Assembly (NCBI GenBank): GCA_023435305.1
Contig: JAEYRV010000019.1
Location: forward strand, 1 to 50,994
Source of the DNA: Bacillota bacterium
GTDB taxonomy: Bacteria > Bacillota > Clostridia > Acetivibrionales > DTU013
Length of the DNA stretch: 50,994 nt
Direction of reading: 5' to 3'
This document shows positions 1 through 7,301 of the stretch, one piece after another. The translations under genes and the position numbers were made by a program. The notes beneath the pieces were generated by a model. The model worked only from the letters and a program-made list of their open reading frames with translations. It was not told the origin of the DNA and ran no database searches. Position 1 is the stretch's first letter; each line of letters starts with the position of its first letter.

Positions 1-899
1 CAGCCCTTGAAAGCTTTAAAGCAGCGAGAGTAGAAACGGCAGCCGTCGCCCGGATTGATGGGGCTTGGAACATCACCCTTCAGTATGATGCGCTCTTTTT
101 TGTGATTAACATCAGTAACCGGAATTGCCGAAAGGAGCGCCTGTGTATATGGATTCAGAGGATTTTTATACAGCTCGTGCTTTTCAGCGACCTCCATCAG
201 CTTACCCAGATACATGACACCGACTCTGTCACTTATATGCTTGACCACATTAAGACCGTGGGCGATGAAAAGGTATGTGAGGCCGAATTCTTTCTTAAGA
301 TCGCTTAGAAGGTTAAGCACCTGTGCCTGTATTGAAACGTCCAGCGCCGACACCGGTTCGTCGCATACGATCAGCTTCGGCTGTACGGCAAGTGCGCGTG
401 CTATGCCGACACGCTGGCGCTGCCCACCTGAGAATTCATGAGGGTAGCGGTTCCTGTGGTGATTTGCCAGACCTACGCAGTTCAACAGGTAATTGACCCT
501 GTTCTCAACCTCGGAGGCCGGTAGCAGCTTGTTTACCCGTATCGGCTCCGCTATGATGTCCCCGACCGTCATTCTCGGATTCAGGGAAGCGTATGGGTCC
601 TGGAAAATCAGCTGGATATCCTTGCAGTACTCACGCCGTTTCGAGTCCTTCATAGCGGTAAGGTCCTTGCCTTCAAAAAGTATGGTTCCGCCTGTAGGCT
701 TATGCAGATTGGCGAGCATTTTCCCTATCGTCGTTTTCCCGCAGCCGGACTCTCCAACCAATCCGAATGCCTCTCCCCTATATATGTCAAAGGAAACATC
801 GTCGACAGCCTTCAATATATCTGTCGGATGTCCAAAGAGATCCGTTTCTACAGTAAAATACTTTTTAAGGTTCCTTATCTGAACAAGCGGTTCACTCAT
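1..899 (-). CDS. Peptide ABC transporter ATP-binding protein, DppF/OppF type (partial, 3' end outside window)
   Basis: This is the second ATPase of an oligopeptide/dipeptide importer; it hydrolyses ATP on the cytoplasmic face to drive uptake. The frame was read from the reverse strand because it runs off the window edge; about 299 codons are visible. It starts at the ATG at 897-899, one base after the stop of the upstream ATPase gene, so the two are probably translationally coupled. Visible motifs are Walker A GESGCGKT (about residues 49-56), Q-loop QDPYASLNP, signature FSGGQRQR, Walker B LIVCDEP, and the C-terminal oligopeptide-transporter extension (NPYTQALLSAIP). The C-terminus is missing only because the window ends. 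The substrate (peptide, nickel or other) cannot be read from the ATPase. Confidence 0.93.
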   Translation of the reverse strand, partial: MSEPLVQIRNLKKYFTVETDLFGHPTDILKAVDDVSFDIYRGEAFGLVGESGCGKTTIGKMLANLHKPTGGTILFEGKDLTAMKDSKRREYCKDIQLIFQDPYASLNPRMTVGDIIAEPIRVNKLLPASEVENRVNYLLNCVGLANHHRNRYPHEFSGGQRQRVGIARALAVQPKLIVCDEPVSALDVSIQAQVLNLLSDLKKEFGLTYLFIAHGLNVVKHISDRVGVMYLGKLMEVAEKHELYKNPLNPYTQALLSAIPVTDVNHKKERIILKGDVPSPINPGDGCRFYSRCFKAFKG

Positions 900-900
900 C

Positions 901-1872
901 TCATTCCGCCTCCACTTCATCACTGTACAGGAAACATCTGACCTTGGCTCCATCCTTTTCAACAAGAGCGGGCATATGTTCTCTGCATTTACCCATGCAT
1001 CTGTCGCAGCGCTCCGAGAATGCACAGCCCTTAGGCATATGAATGGGGTTCGGGACCATTCCGGGGATCATATAAAGGCGCTCGCGATCATCGTCCATTT
1101 TAGGTATGGACTCGAGCAAACCTACAGTATATGGATGTTTCGGGCTGTTGAACAGTGTCTTGACATCCGCCTCTTCCATGATCTTGCCGCAGTACATTAC
1201 AATTACACGATCCGCTGCCTCAGCCACGACACCGAGGTCGTGCGTTATCAGAAGGATGGCCATTTGAAGCTTTTCCCGGAGGCTGTACAAAAGGTCCAGT
1301 ATCTGAGCTTGTATAGTGACGTCAAGCGCCGTGGTCGGCTCGTCTGCGATTAAAAGCTCAGGGTGGCATGAAAGCGCCATGGCTATCATTACCCTTTGCC
1401 GCATACCTCCGCTCATCTGATGAGGATAGTCATCCGCTCTTTTATCAGGTGAAGGGATGCCCACCAGGTCGAGCATTTCGATAGAACGCTTAACGGCGTC
1501 TTCTTTAGAAAGCTTCATATGGATCATTATACTCTCGACCAACTGATCCTTTATACGCATGACCGGATTGAGCGACGTCATCGGTTCCTGAAATATCATT
1601 GATATCTGATCGCCGCGTATTTTCTGCAGTTCATTTACCGGCTGTTTTGTAAGATCGACTCCCTTGAAAAGGATCTCGCCTCCCGCTATCCTGCCCGGGT
1701 CAGAGATCAAGCCCATGATCGAAAGAGAAGTCACGCTCTTTCCCGAGCCCGATTCGCCTACGATTGCAAGAATCTCACCCTTATCGACGGAAAAGCTGAC
1801 ATCGTTGACTGCATTGATTATACCATTTTTTAATTTAAACTCTGTTTTCAGGTTTTTTACTTCAAGTAGCAT
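901..1872 (-). CDS. Peptide ABC transporter ATP-binding protein, DppD/OppD type
   Basis: This is the first ATPase of the importer, 323 residues, the usual length for the family. Walker A GESGSGKS lies near residues 39-46, followed by Q-loop QEPMTSLNPV, signature MSGGMRQR, Walker B LLIADEP and the H-loop THD. The C-terminal oligo_HPN extension carries a Cys-rich stretch (CAFSERC...CMGKC) typical of DppD/OppD proteins. It follows the second permease gene by 15 bases and is followed at once by the partner ATPase gene, giving the standard order binding protein, B, C, D, F. Its role in peptide-type import is firm; the substrate is not known. Confidence 0.94.
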   Translation of the reverse strand: MLLEVKNLKTEFKLKNGIINAVNDVSFSVDKGEILAIVGESGSGKSVTSLSIMGLISDPGRIAGGEILFKGVDLTKQPVNELQKIRGDQISMIFQEPMTSLNPVMRIKDQLVESIMIHMKLSKEDAVKRSIEMLDLVGIPSPDKRADDYPHQMSGGMRQRVMIAMALSCHPELLIADEPTTALDVTIQAQILDLLYSLREKLQMAILLITHDLGVVAEAADRVIVMYCGKIMEEADVKTLFNSPKHPYTVGLLESIPKMDDDRERLYMIPGMVPNPIHMPKGCAFSERCDRCMGKCREHMPALVEKDGAKVRCFLYSDEVEAE

Positions 1873-1887
1873 ACTGTTGAACCACCT

Positions 1888-2790
1888 TTACACTTTCCTC
1901 GCTTTGGGATCAAGCGCATCACGCAGCCCATCTCCAAGCAGGTTGAATGCCAATACCGTGATCGTTATGGCTATGCCCGGAAAGATGAGAGTATATGGCG
2001 CTGAAAATATGAAGCCCCTTGCCCGTCCTAGCATATCGCCCCATTCAGCGAAGGGGGGCTGTACACCAAGTCCGAGAAAGCCCAGAGCCGAGGTGTCCAA
2101 AACAGCAGTCGATATTCCGAGTGTAGCCCTTACGACGATGGAAGATATGATATTCGGCATTATATGTTTGAATACTATGCGTGTATCCTTGTTGCCCACG
2201 ACCTTTGCAGCCTGTACATAATCATTTTCCTTTACCGACAGTACACAGCCCCTGACGATCCTGGCATATTCGGGTATGGAAACAAGGCCAATGGCGATTA
2301 CCGCTTTGTCTATTCCTTTGCCAAGCGCAGCCATGAATGCAATAGCCAGAAGTATCGAGGGGATAGACAGCATCATATCCATGAAACGCATGATCAGCGT
2401 GTCCGCTTTACCGCCGCGATAGCCGGCGATCGCGCCCAGGATGGTACCGATCGTCAACGAGATCGCAACTGCCGAGATACCGACTGTAAGTGATATATGC
2501 GTGCCGTCTATGATCCTGGAAAAGATATCGCGTCCCAGTTGATCCGTACCGAACCAATGTACTGCACTGGGTTTCAGGAAGCTTTTGGTCATATCCGAAT
2601 AATTGGGGTCGTAAGGCATAAGGAGCTTGCCGAAAATAGCCACAAACGCAAGTATCAATATAATGATCAAACCGACGACGGAACCCTTGTTGGAAATCAG
2701 TGACTCCCACATCAGCTTCAATTGTGATTCCGGCTTTTCCAAAACTTCCGCAGCCTTATCGGATGGTGCGATATTTATGTTGCTCTCCAT
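1888..2790 (-). CDS. Peptide ABC transporter permease, DppC/OppC type
   Basis: This is one of the two membrane subunits forming the translocation pore. It has 300 residues. The N-terminal OppC_N segment includes a transmembrane helix (about residues 38-58). A BPD_transp_1 domain follows, with several hydrophobic helices and the EAA loop (YVQAAKVVGNKDTRIVFKHI). The sequence FGTDQLGRDIFSRI just after the first helix is characteristic of this family. The start is the ATG at 2788-2790 with GGAGG nine bases upstream. The leader between this gene and the upstream permease gene is filled by two copies of a 48-bp repeat able to form hairpins, which may tune its translation. Confidence 0.94.
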   Translation of the reverse strand: MESNINIAPSDKAAEVLEKPESQLKLMWESLISNKGSVVGLIIILILAFVAIFGKLLMPYDPNYSDMTKSFLKPSAVHWFGTDQLGRDIFSRIIDGTHISLTVGISAVAISLTIGTILGAIAGYRGGKADTLIMRFMDMMLSIPSILLAIAFMAALGKGIDKAVIAIGLVSIPEYARIVRGCVLSVKENDYVQAAKVVGNKDTRIVFKHIMPNIISSIVVRATLGISTAVLDTSALGFLGLGVQPPFAEWGDMLGRARGFIFSAPYTLIFPGIAITITVLAFNLLGDGLRDALDPKARKV

Positions 2791-2800
2791 TAGCTACGCC

Positions 2801-2898
2801 TCCCGTGGATGTTTTAGAGGAAATTCGCGCCATTGGCGCTAAACATCCTCCCGTGGATGTTTTAGAGGAAATTCGCGCTATTGGCGCTAAACATCCTC
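2801..2898 (-). repeat. 48-bp tandem repeat (two copies) with hairpin potential between permease genes
   Basis: Two adjacent copies with a period of 48 bases differ at a single position (2831 versus 2879). Read on the minus strand, each copy begins GGAGGATGTTTAG and ends CTAAAACATCC, so GGATGTTTAG can pair with CTAAAACATCC; an inner GCGC/GCGC pair lies in the loop. The upstream copy contains the stop codon of the DppB-type gene. The copies sit wholly within the leader of the next gene. Near identity suggests recent duplication. No third copy was seen in this window. Confidence 0.85.
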
Positions 2899-3906
2899 CT
2901 TTTTGGAATACTTGATGCGTGGATCGATAAATGCGTAAATTACATCAACCGCAAGATTGATTAAGACGAAGGTGATCGCTACCAGCATAACTACGCCCTG
3001 TACTACAGGAAAGTCCGACTTCAGTATGCAATTGACAGTATATGAGCCGATACCCGGCCATGAGAAAACAGTTTCAGTAAGCACCGCTCCGCCCAGAAGT
3101 GAACCGAGCTGCAGGCCTATGACCGTAATTATGGGGATCAGAGCATTCCTCAGCGCGTGCTTTCTGATCGTCTTGCCCTCTGTAAGCCCTTTTGCACGCG
3201 CAGTCCTGATATAGTCCTGCCCAAGAGTCTCAAGCATACTCGAGCGTGTCATTCTCGCAATGATAGCCATCGAATACATTCCCAGTGTAAAAGACGGCAG
3301 CATCAGGTGATATAACGTATCCCCGAAGGCTGAAAAATTGCCGGTGATCAGGCTGTCGATCAGATAAAAGCCTGTTACGGTGGGCGGCTGCAAAAGCGGG
3401 TTTATCCTCCCGCTCGACGGCAGGATATGCAATGTGCCTGAGAAAATTATGATCAAAATTATACCGAGCCAGAATATAGGCATAGAGACGCCAATCAAAG
3501 CAGTAACCATTCCTGCGGTGTCAAAAAGTGAATTCTTTTTGACTGCGGAAATGGTGCCGATCAGTACTCCGAAAAAAGAAGCAAAAATAATCGCCATAAC
3601 GGCCAATTCTATCGTTGCCGGAAAACGGGCGAGGATCTCTTTCAGTACAGGCGTCTTTGTATAGTATGAAGTGCCAAGATCACCTGTAAAAACACCCTTT
3701 ACAAATCTTAAATACTGGATATAAACCGGGTCGTTCAAACCGTTTGCATCACGCCACACATTTATTGTTTCCTGAGTCGCGTGCTGACCCAGCACTATAG
3801 GCGCAGGGTCAGGGGAGAACACCCTCATTATCACAAAAACGATTATGGATACCCCGATAAGTACCGGGATCAGAAACAGCAGTCTTTTAATAATATATTT
3901 AAGCAC
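2887..3906 (-). CDS. Peptide ABC transporter permease, DppB/OppB type
   Basis: This is the other pore-forming permease of the importer. I chose the GTG at 3904-3906, giving 339 residues that start LKYIIKRLLFLIPVLIG. It has AAAGG nine bases upstream and gives the classical DppB N-terminus, with the first transmembrane helix starting at about residue 8. An upstream ATG at 3957 is open but would add 17 atypical residues. The BPD_transp_1 domain contains the EAA loop (YIRTARAKGLTEGKTIRKHA) and ends with AFIDPRIKY, as in DppB proteins. The last codons (KKEDV and stop) lie inside the first copy of the 48-bp repeat. Confidence 0.92.
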   Translation of the reverse strand: MLKYIIKRLLFLIPVLIGVSIIVFVIMRVFSPDPAPIVLGQHATQETINVWRDANGLNDPVYIQYLRFVKGVFTGDLGTSYYTKTPVLKEILARFPATIELAVMAIIFASFFGVLIGTISAVKKNSLFDTAGMVTALIGVSMPIFWLGIILIIIFSGTLHILPSSGRINPLLQPPTVTGFYLIDSLITGNFSAFGDTLYHLMLPSFTLGMYSMAIIARMTRSSMLETLGQDYIRTARAKGLTEGKTIRKHALRNALIPIITVIGLQLGSLLGGAVLTETVFSWPGIGSYTVNCILKSDFPVVQGVVMLVAITFVLINLAVDVIYAFIDPRIKYSKKEDV

Positions 3907-4029
3907 TGTCAACAACCTTTCATAAGGGTCCGGAAGCGCATTTATGCCTGAGTACATACAGCATAACTGTCAGCCGGGAGCCGGGAATACTATGTTCACC
4001 GGTCCCAGGCCTTCAGCTTTGATTATACC

Positions 4030-5577
4030 TTATTTCGTCTTTGTCATTTCGGAGAAGAAAACATTACCGGTTACGTGGTAATAATAACCCTGTATCTTCG
4101 GGCTGTAAGCCGAAAGCAGCTTGGAGTGAGAAATAAGCAGCCAGGGATTCTGATCTACCTGCATCTTCTCGAGCTGTGCATAAACAGCGTCACGATCCGG
4201 GCCTTCCGGAGTAGCTTTACCCTTTGCGATAAGATCCTTATATTCGCTGTTGTCAAAGAGTGAAACATTCATGGAAGGATCCTTGTCGGAAAGCAATGCC
4301 ATGAAGTTATCAGGATCGCCGTTGTCGCCTGTCCAGCCATAGAAGCAGATATCATAATCTCCTGCCTTTACCTTTTCCTTATAGGTCGTCCAGTCAAATA
4401 CCTCTATGTTAGCAGTGACACCCACTTTGGAAAGATAACCCTGTATAGCTTCTGCCAGAGCCTGTCCGTTTGCTGTGTTATAGGGCCTCGGATTCGAATA
4501 GGTGATCATGTGGACACTGGTGATTCCTGCATTTGAAATAACTGATTTTGCTGCTTCAGGATCATAGGCAACCTGCTTGATATCCTTGGAAAAACCGGGT
4601 ACAAAGCTGGGCAGTATAGAGTCCGCAGGCGATGCGTATCCCTGATAAAGACTTGTAACAAGCTCGGGTACGTTAATTGCCTGTGAAAATGCCTTCCTGA
4701 TTTCAGGTTTGCTAAAAGTCGGAGTAGTGGTATTGTAAGCCATATAGTTAATATTCATACCATCAGGCTGATCGAGCTTGTTACCTGCGCTCTCGATCTG
4801 ATTTACAACCGTCGCATCGATACCGTCGATCATGTCTACTTCGCCATTATTAAGTGCTACGACTCTTGCGGAGTTATCCTTGATGATTTTGAAAATGACG
4901 TTCTTTGTTTTTGCTTTTTCGCCCCAGTAATCATCATTCCTTACCAGAACTATATCCTGTTCCTTATCCCACCTTACGAATTTGTAGGGGCCGGTGCCTA
5001 CAGGATGCTCATTTACGTTATTGCTGTTATCCTTCAGCGCCTTGGGGCTCACTATCGGCGCCGCAATGCTCATCGCCAGATTATACAGGAAAGCCGTGTT
5101 CTTTTCTTTTAATGTGATAATAACAGTAGATTCATCGGGAGCCTCGACCTTGCTTACAGTACCGAATACAAAGCCGGCATAGCTCATGTCCGCTGTCGCA
5201 TTACCTTCCATCTGACGTTCGACATTGACTTTAACTGCTTCTGCGTTAAAATCAGTCCCATCCTGGAACTTGACGCCCTTACGCAGCTTGAATGTATATG
5301 TAAGTCCATCATCGCTTACATTCCAGGTCTCAGCCAGGCATGGTTCCAGCTTGGTCGAATCTTTGGCATACTTTAAAAGACCTTCGTAAATATTTACAAT
5401 TACCTTGGAAGACTCACCGTCGTCTACCATTGCCGGGTCAAGTCCTCTGGGATCCGCTCCCTGTGCAAAGATCAGTGTATCGGTCGGGTCATTCGAGCTT
5501 TGACCGCATGCTGTCAGTATCACACTCAGCATAGCAACGGCCAGGATTGTACACACAAGCTTTTTTACTGTTTTCAT
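4030..5577 (-). CDS. Peptide ABC transporter substrate-binding lipoprotein (SBP family 5)
   Basis: This is the extracellular solute receptor of the importer, 515 residues. It has a lipoprotein signal peptide with lipobox LTAC and the lipidated Cys at residue 24. The body has family-5 features: an N-terminal LIFAQGADPRGLDPAMVDDG segment, ETWNVSDDGLTYTFKLRKGVKFQDGT, and a C-terminal FYGWTGDNGDPDNFM segment. The last resembles dipeptide- and glutathione-type receptors more than nickel receptors, but this is a loose inference. It is the first gene of the operon and has its own promoter. The ATG is preceded by AGGAAGAAAA. Confidence 0.94.
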   Translation of the reverse strand: MKTVKKLVCTILAVAMLSVILTACGQSSNDPTDTLIFAQGADPRGLDPAMVDDGESSKVIVNIYEGLLKYAKDSTKLEPCLAETWNVSDDGLTYTFKLRKGVKFQDGTDFNAEAVKVNVERQMEGNATADMSYAGFVFGTVSKVEAPDESTVIITLKEKNTAFLYNLAMSIAAPIVSPKALKDNSNNVNEHPVGTGPYKFVRWDKEQDIVLVRNDDYWGEKAKTKNVIFKIIKDNSARVVALNNGEVDMIDGIDATVVNQIESAGNKLDQPDGMNINYMAYNTTTPTFSKPEIRKAFSQAINVPELVTSLYQGYASPADSILPSFVPGFSKDIKQVAYDPEAAKSVISNAGITSVHMITYSNPRPYNTANGQALAEAIQGYLSKVGVTANIEVFDWTTYKEKVKAGDYDICFYGWTGDNGDPDNFMALLSDKDPSMNVSLFDNSEYKDLIAKGKATPEGPDRDAVYAQLEKMQVDQNPWLLISHSKLLSAYSPKIQGYYYHVTGNVFFSEMTKTK

Positions 5578-5653
5578 TTTTCTTCCTCACCTTTACTTTA
5601 TTTTAAAAAAAATACTCGCCACATTAGGCAAGCATCATCGCTATATTGGACTT

Positions 5654-5682
5654 ATAATATCATAGATTTTTTTCAATAACAA
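5654..5682 (-). promoter_or_regulatory. Sigma-A-type promoter for the peptide transporter operon
   Basis: On the minus strand TTGTTA (5677-5682) and TATTAT (5654-5659) are separated by 17 bases, about 75 bases upstream of the binding-protein ATG. Confidence 0.6.
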
Positions 5683-5789
5683 TAATATTTTAAGTTTAAT
5701 TTATGTTAACCGATAAATTCCGAATATTTTTAACCGTTTTATTCTTTTGGCTTTCATTTTTAATTCTTAATACGGATTTGAAATTAATA

Positions 5790-5928
5790 TGCCGATTTAT
5801 GAGATATTAAAATCGACCTGAAAAATAGTCTTGGGATCATGGAAGAGTCAGGCTGTGGAGTAATACAGGACCAGATAAGCAGCTGTATTATATGTAAAGC
5901 TCCGGAGTCTCATTTCCGGAGCTTTTTA
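5790..5928 (+). ncRNA. Possible small RNA or leader in the gap between the transporter operon and tRNA-Asn
   Basis: The 409-base gap 5578-5986 holds the minus-strand transporter promoter, the tRNA-Asn terminator and this plus-strand candidate. The candidate contains two hairpins in a row. The first is TAATACAG/CTGTATTA (about 5861-5890). The second is AGCTCCGG/CCGGAGCT followed by TTTTTATT (5896-5930), a good plus-strand terminator although no annotated plus-strand gene lies upstream. A weak promoter-like TTGAAA occurs near 5777. A 33-codon frame from the ATG near 5838 (with several Cys) overlaps it but lacks a good ribosome binding site. It may instead be non-functional. Confidence 0.3.
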
Positions 5929-5930
5929 TT
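5896..5930 (+). terminator. Rho-independent terminator (plus strand)
   Basis: An 8-bp GC-rich stem AGCTCCGG/CCGGAGCT with a nine-base loop is followed by TTTTTATT. No plus-strand gene is visible upstream, which is the main reason to suspect a small RNA. Confidence 0.65.
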
Positions 5931-5952
5931 GAATTAGAGGAGATTTAAGAGT

Positions 5953-5985
5953 AAAAAAACCTTACAGAATTGATCTGTAAGGTTT
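5953..5985 (-). terminator. Terminator of tRNA-Asn
   Basis: On the minus strand AAACCTTACAGA pairs with TCTGTAAGGTTT and is followed by a run of T; it begins two bases after the CCA end of the tRNA. Confidence 0.85.
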
Positions 5986-5986
5986 C

Positions 5987-6062
5987 TGGCTCCTCAAGTA
6001 GGACTCGAACCTACGACCCTGCGGTTAACAGCCGCATGCTCTACCGACTGAGCTATTGAGGA
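5987..6062 (-). tRNA. tRNA-Asn (GTT)
   Basis: This is a 76-base tRNA including an encoded CCA. The acceptor stem TCCTCAA/TTGAGGA, D-arm AGCTCAGTCGGTAGAGC, anticodon loop CTGTTAA (anticodon GTT) and T-arm GGTTCGAGTCC are all present. It has its own promoter upstream and a terminator immediately downstream, so it is transcribed independently of rpoD. Confidence 0.97.
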
Positions 6063-6076
6063 ACGAAACAAATAAT

Positions 6077-6105
6077 ATTATACTTTCGAACATTAAACAG
6101 GTCAA
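6077..6105 (-). promoter_or_regulatory. Promoter of tRNA-Asn
   Basis: On the minus strand TTGACC (6100-6105) and TATAAT (6077-6082) are separated by 17 bases and lie about 15 bases before the 5' end of the mature tRNA. Confidence 0.8.
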
Positions 6106-6203
6106 GAGCTTTTTTAATGAAATTTTTCATCTAGTGCAAAGCAGCACTGCATATCTTTTTATTTCTTGCTGTTTTATCATCAGTGTTGATTTTTCGCCTC
6201 ATA

Positions 6204-7301
6204 TCAGTCCAGATAATCCTTCAGCTTCTTGCTTCTGCTGGGGTGTCTGAGCTTTCTCAGGGCTTTGGCCTCTATCTGTCTTATCCTCTCTCTGGTTACA
6301 TTGAACTCCTTGCCGACTTCTTCAAGGGTCCTGGCCCTGCCGTCATCGAGTCCGAATCTCAGCTTAAGGACCTTTTCCTCTCTTGGTGTCAGAGTGTCCA
6401 GCACTCCAAGCAGCTGCTCCTTGAGCAGTGTGAAGGCTGCAGCTTCGGCGGGCGCCGGAACATCATCGTCCGGAATGAAATCACCCAGATGACTGTCCTC
6501 TTCTTCTCCGATAGGAGTTTCCAGTGACACAGGCTCCTGGGAAATCTTCATTATCTCCCTCACCTTTTCCACCGACATGTTCATTTCCTTTGCTATTTCC
6601 TCCGGGTGAGGATCCCTTCCCAATTCCTGCAGCAGCTGCCTTGATACTCTTATCAGCTTATTGATGGTTTCAACCATATGAACAGGTATCCTGATGGTCC
6701 TTGCCTGGTCAGCTATGGCTCTGGTTATGGCCTGTCTTATCCACCAGGTAGCATAGGTACTGAATTTAAAGCCTTTTCTATAATCAAATTTTTCAACGGC
6801 CTTGATGAGTCCGAGATTGCCCTCCTGTATCAGATCCAAAAACAGCATTCCTCTGCCTACATAGCGTTTTGCAATACTTACGACCAGTCTCAGGTTTGCC
6901 TCGGCAAGCCTCCTCTTGGCTTCATTGTCACCCTTTTCCATCCTGATTGCCAGATTTATCTCTTCATCTGCCGACAGCAGCGGTACCTTTCCTATTTCCT
7001 TCAGGTACATCCTCACAGGATCGTCTATGCTGATGCCTTCGGGAAGGGTAAGATCAAGCTCTTCCTCTGTATTCTGAAGTTCCTGTATCTCTGCGTCTAT
7101 GTCTCCGACAACATCGATACCCATGTTTTCTACGGTCTCATATATTTTTTCTATCTGTTCGGGCTCCAGCTCGACCTCTTCAAAAGCATCCATTATTTCC
7201 TTATAGGTAAGCATGCCCTTGGATTTGCCCTTCTCTACCAATTCCTTCAGAATCGATTTTCTATTGCTGGTAACGGATTCATTATCATGCATCTTCATCA
7301 T
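6204..7301 (-). CDS. rpoD: RNA polymerase primary sigma factor RpoD/SigA
   Basis: This is the housekeeping sigma factor that directs RNA polymerase to TTGACA/TATAAT promoters, several of which are seen in this window. It has 365 residues, the usual size for Firmicutes SigA. There is a short region 1.1 at the N-terminus, then region 1.2 (DDPVRMYLKEIGKVPLLS, about 95-112). Region 2 (NLRLVVSIAKRYVGRGMLFL, STYATWWIRQAITRAIADQA) follows, then region 3, and region 4 with the helix-turn-helix TLEEVGKEFNVTRERIRQIE near the C-terminus. The start ATG has AGGGAGGGG upstream and overlaps the dnaG stop (ATGA), so the two genes are translationally coupled in the classical dnaG-rpoD pair. Confidence 0.98.
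   Translation of the reverse strand: MMKMHDNESVTSNRKSILKELVEKGKSKGMLTYKEIMDAFEEVELEPEQIEKIYETVENMGIDVVGDIDAEIQELQNTEEELDLTLPEGISIDDPVRMYLKEIGKVPLLSADEEINLAIRMEKGDNEAKRRLAEANLRLVVSIAKRYVGRGMLFLDLIQEGNLGLIKAVEKFDYRKGFKFSTYATWWIRQAITRAIADQARTIRIPVHMVETINKLIRVSRQLLQELGRDPHPEEIAKEMNMSVEKVREIMKISQEPVSLETPIGEEEDSHLGDFIPDDDVPAPAEAAAFTLLKEQLLGVLDTLTPREEKVLKLRFGLDDGRARTLEEVGKEFNVTRERIRQIEAKALRKLRHPSRSKKLKDYLD

Noticed and set aside
2700..2915. Plus-strand open frame with a repeated 16-residue peptide
   Set aside because: It runs antisense through a permease gene and exists only because the 48-bp repeat length is divisible by three; it has no ribosome site.
3907..3957. Longer N-terminus for the DppB-type permease
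   Set aside because: The added 17 residues do not match the family, while the GTG at 3906 has a ribosome site and gives the normal N-terminus.
1..5577. Nickel transporter assignment for the ABC operon
   Set aside because: No nickel-enzyme genes or diagnostic binding-protein features are seen; peptide-type is the safer description.
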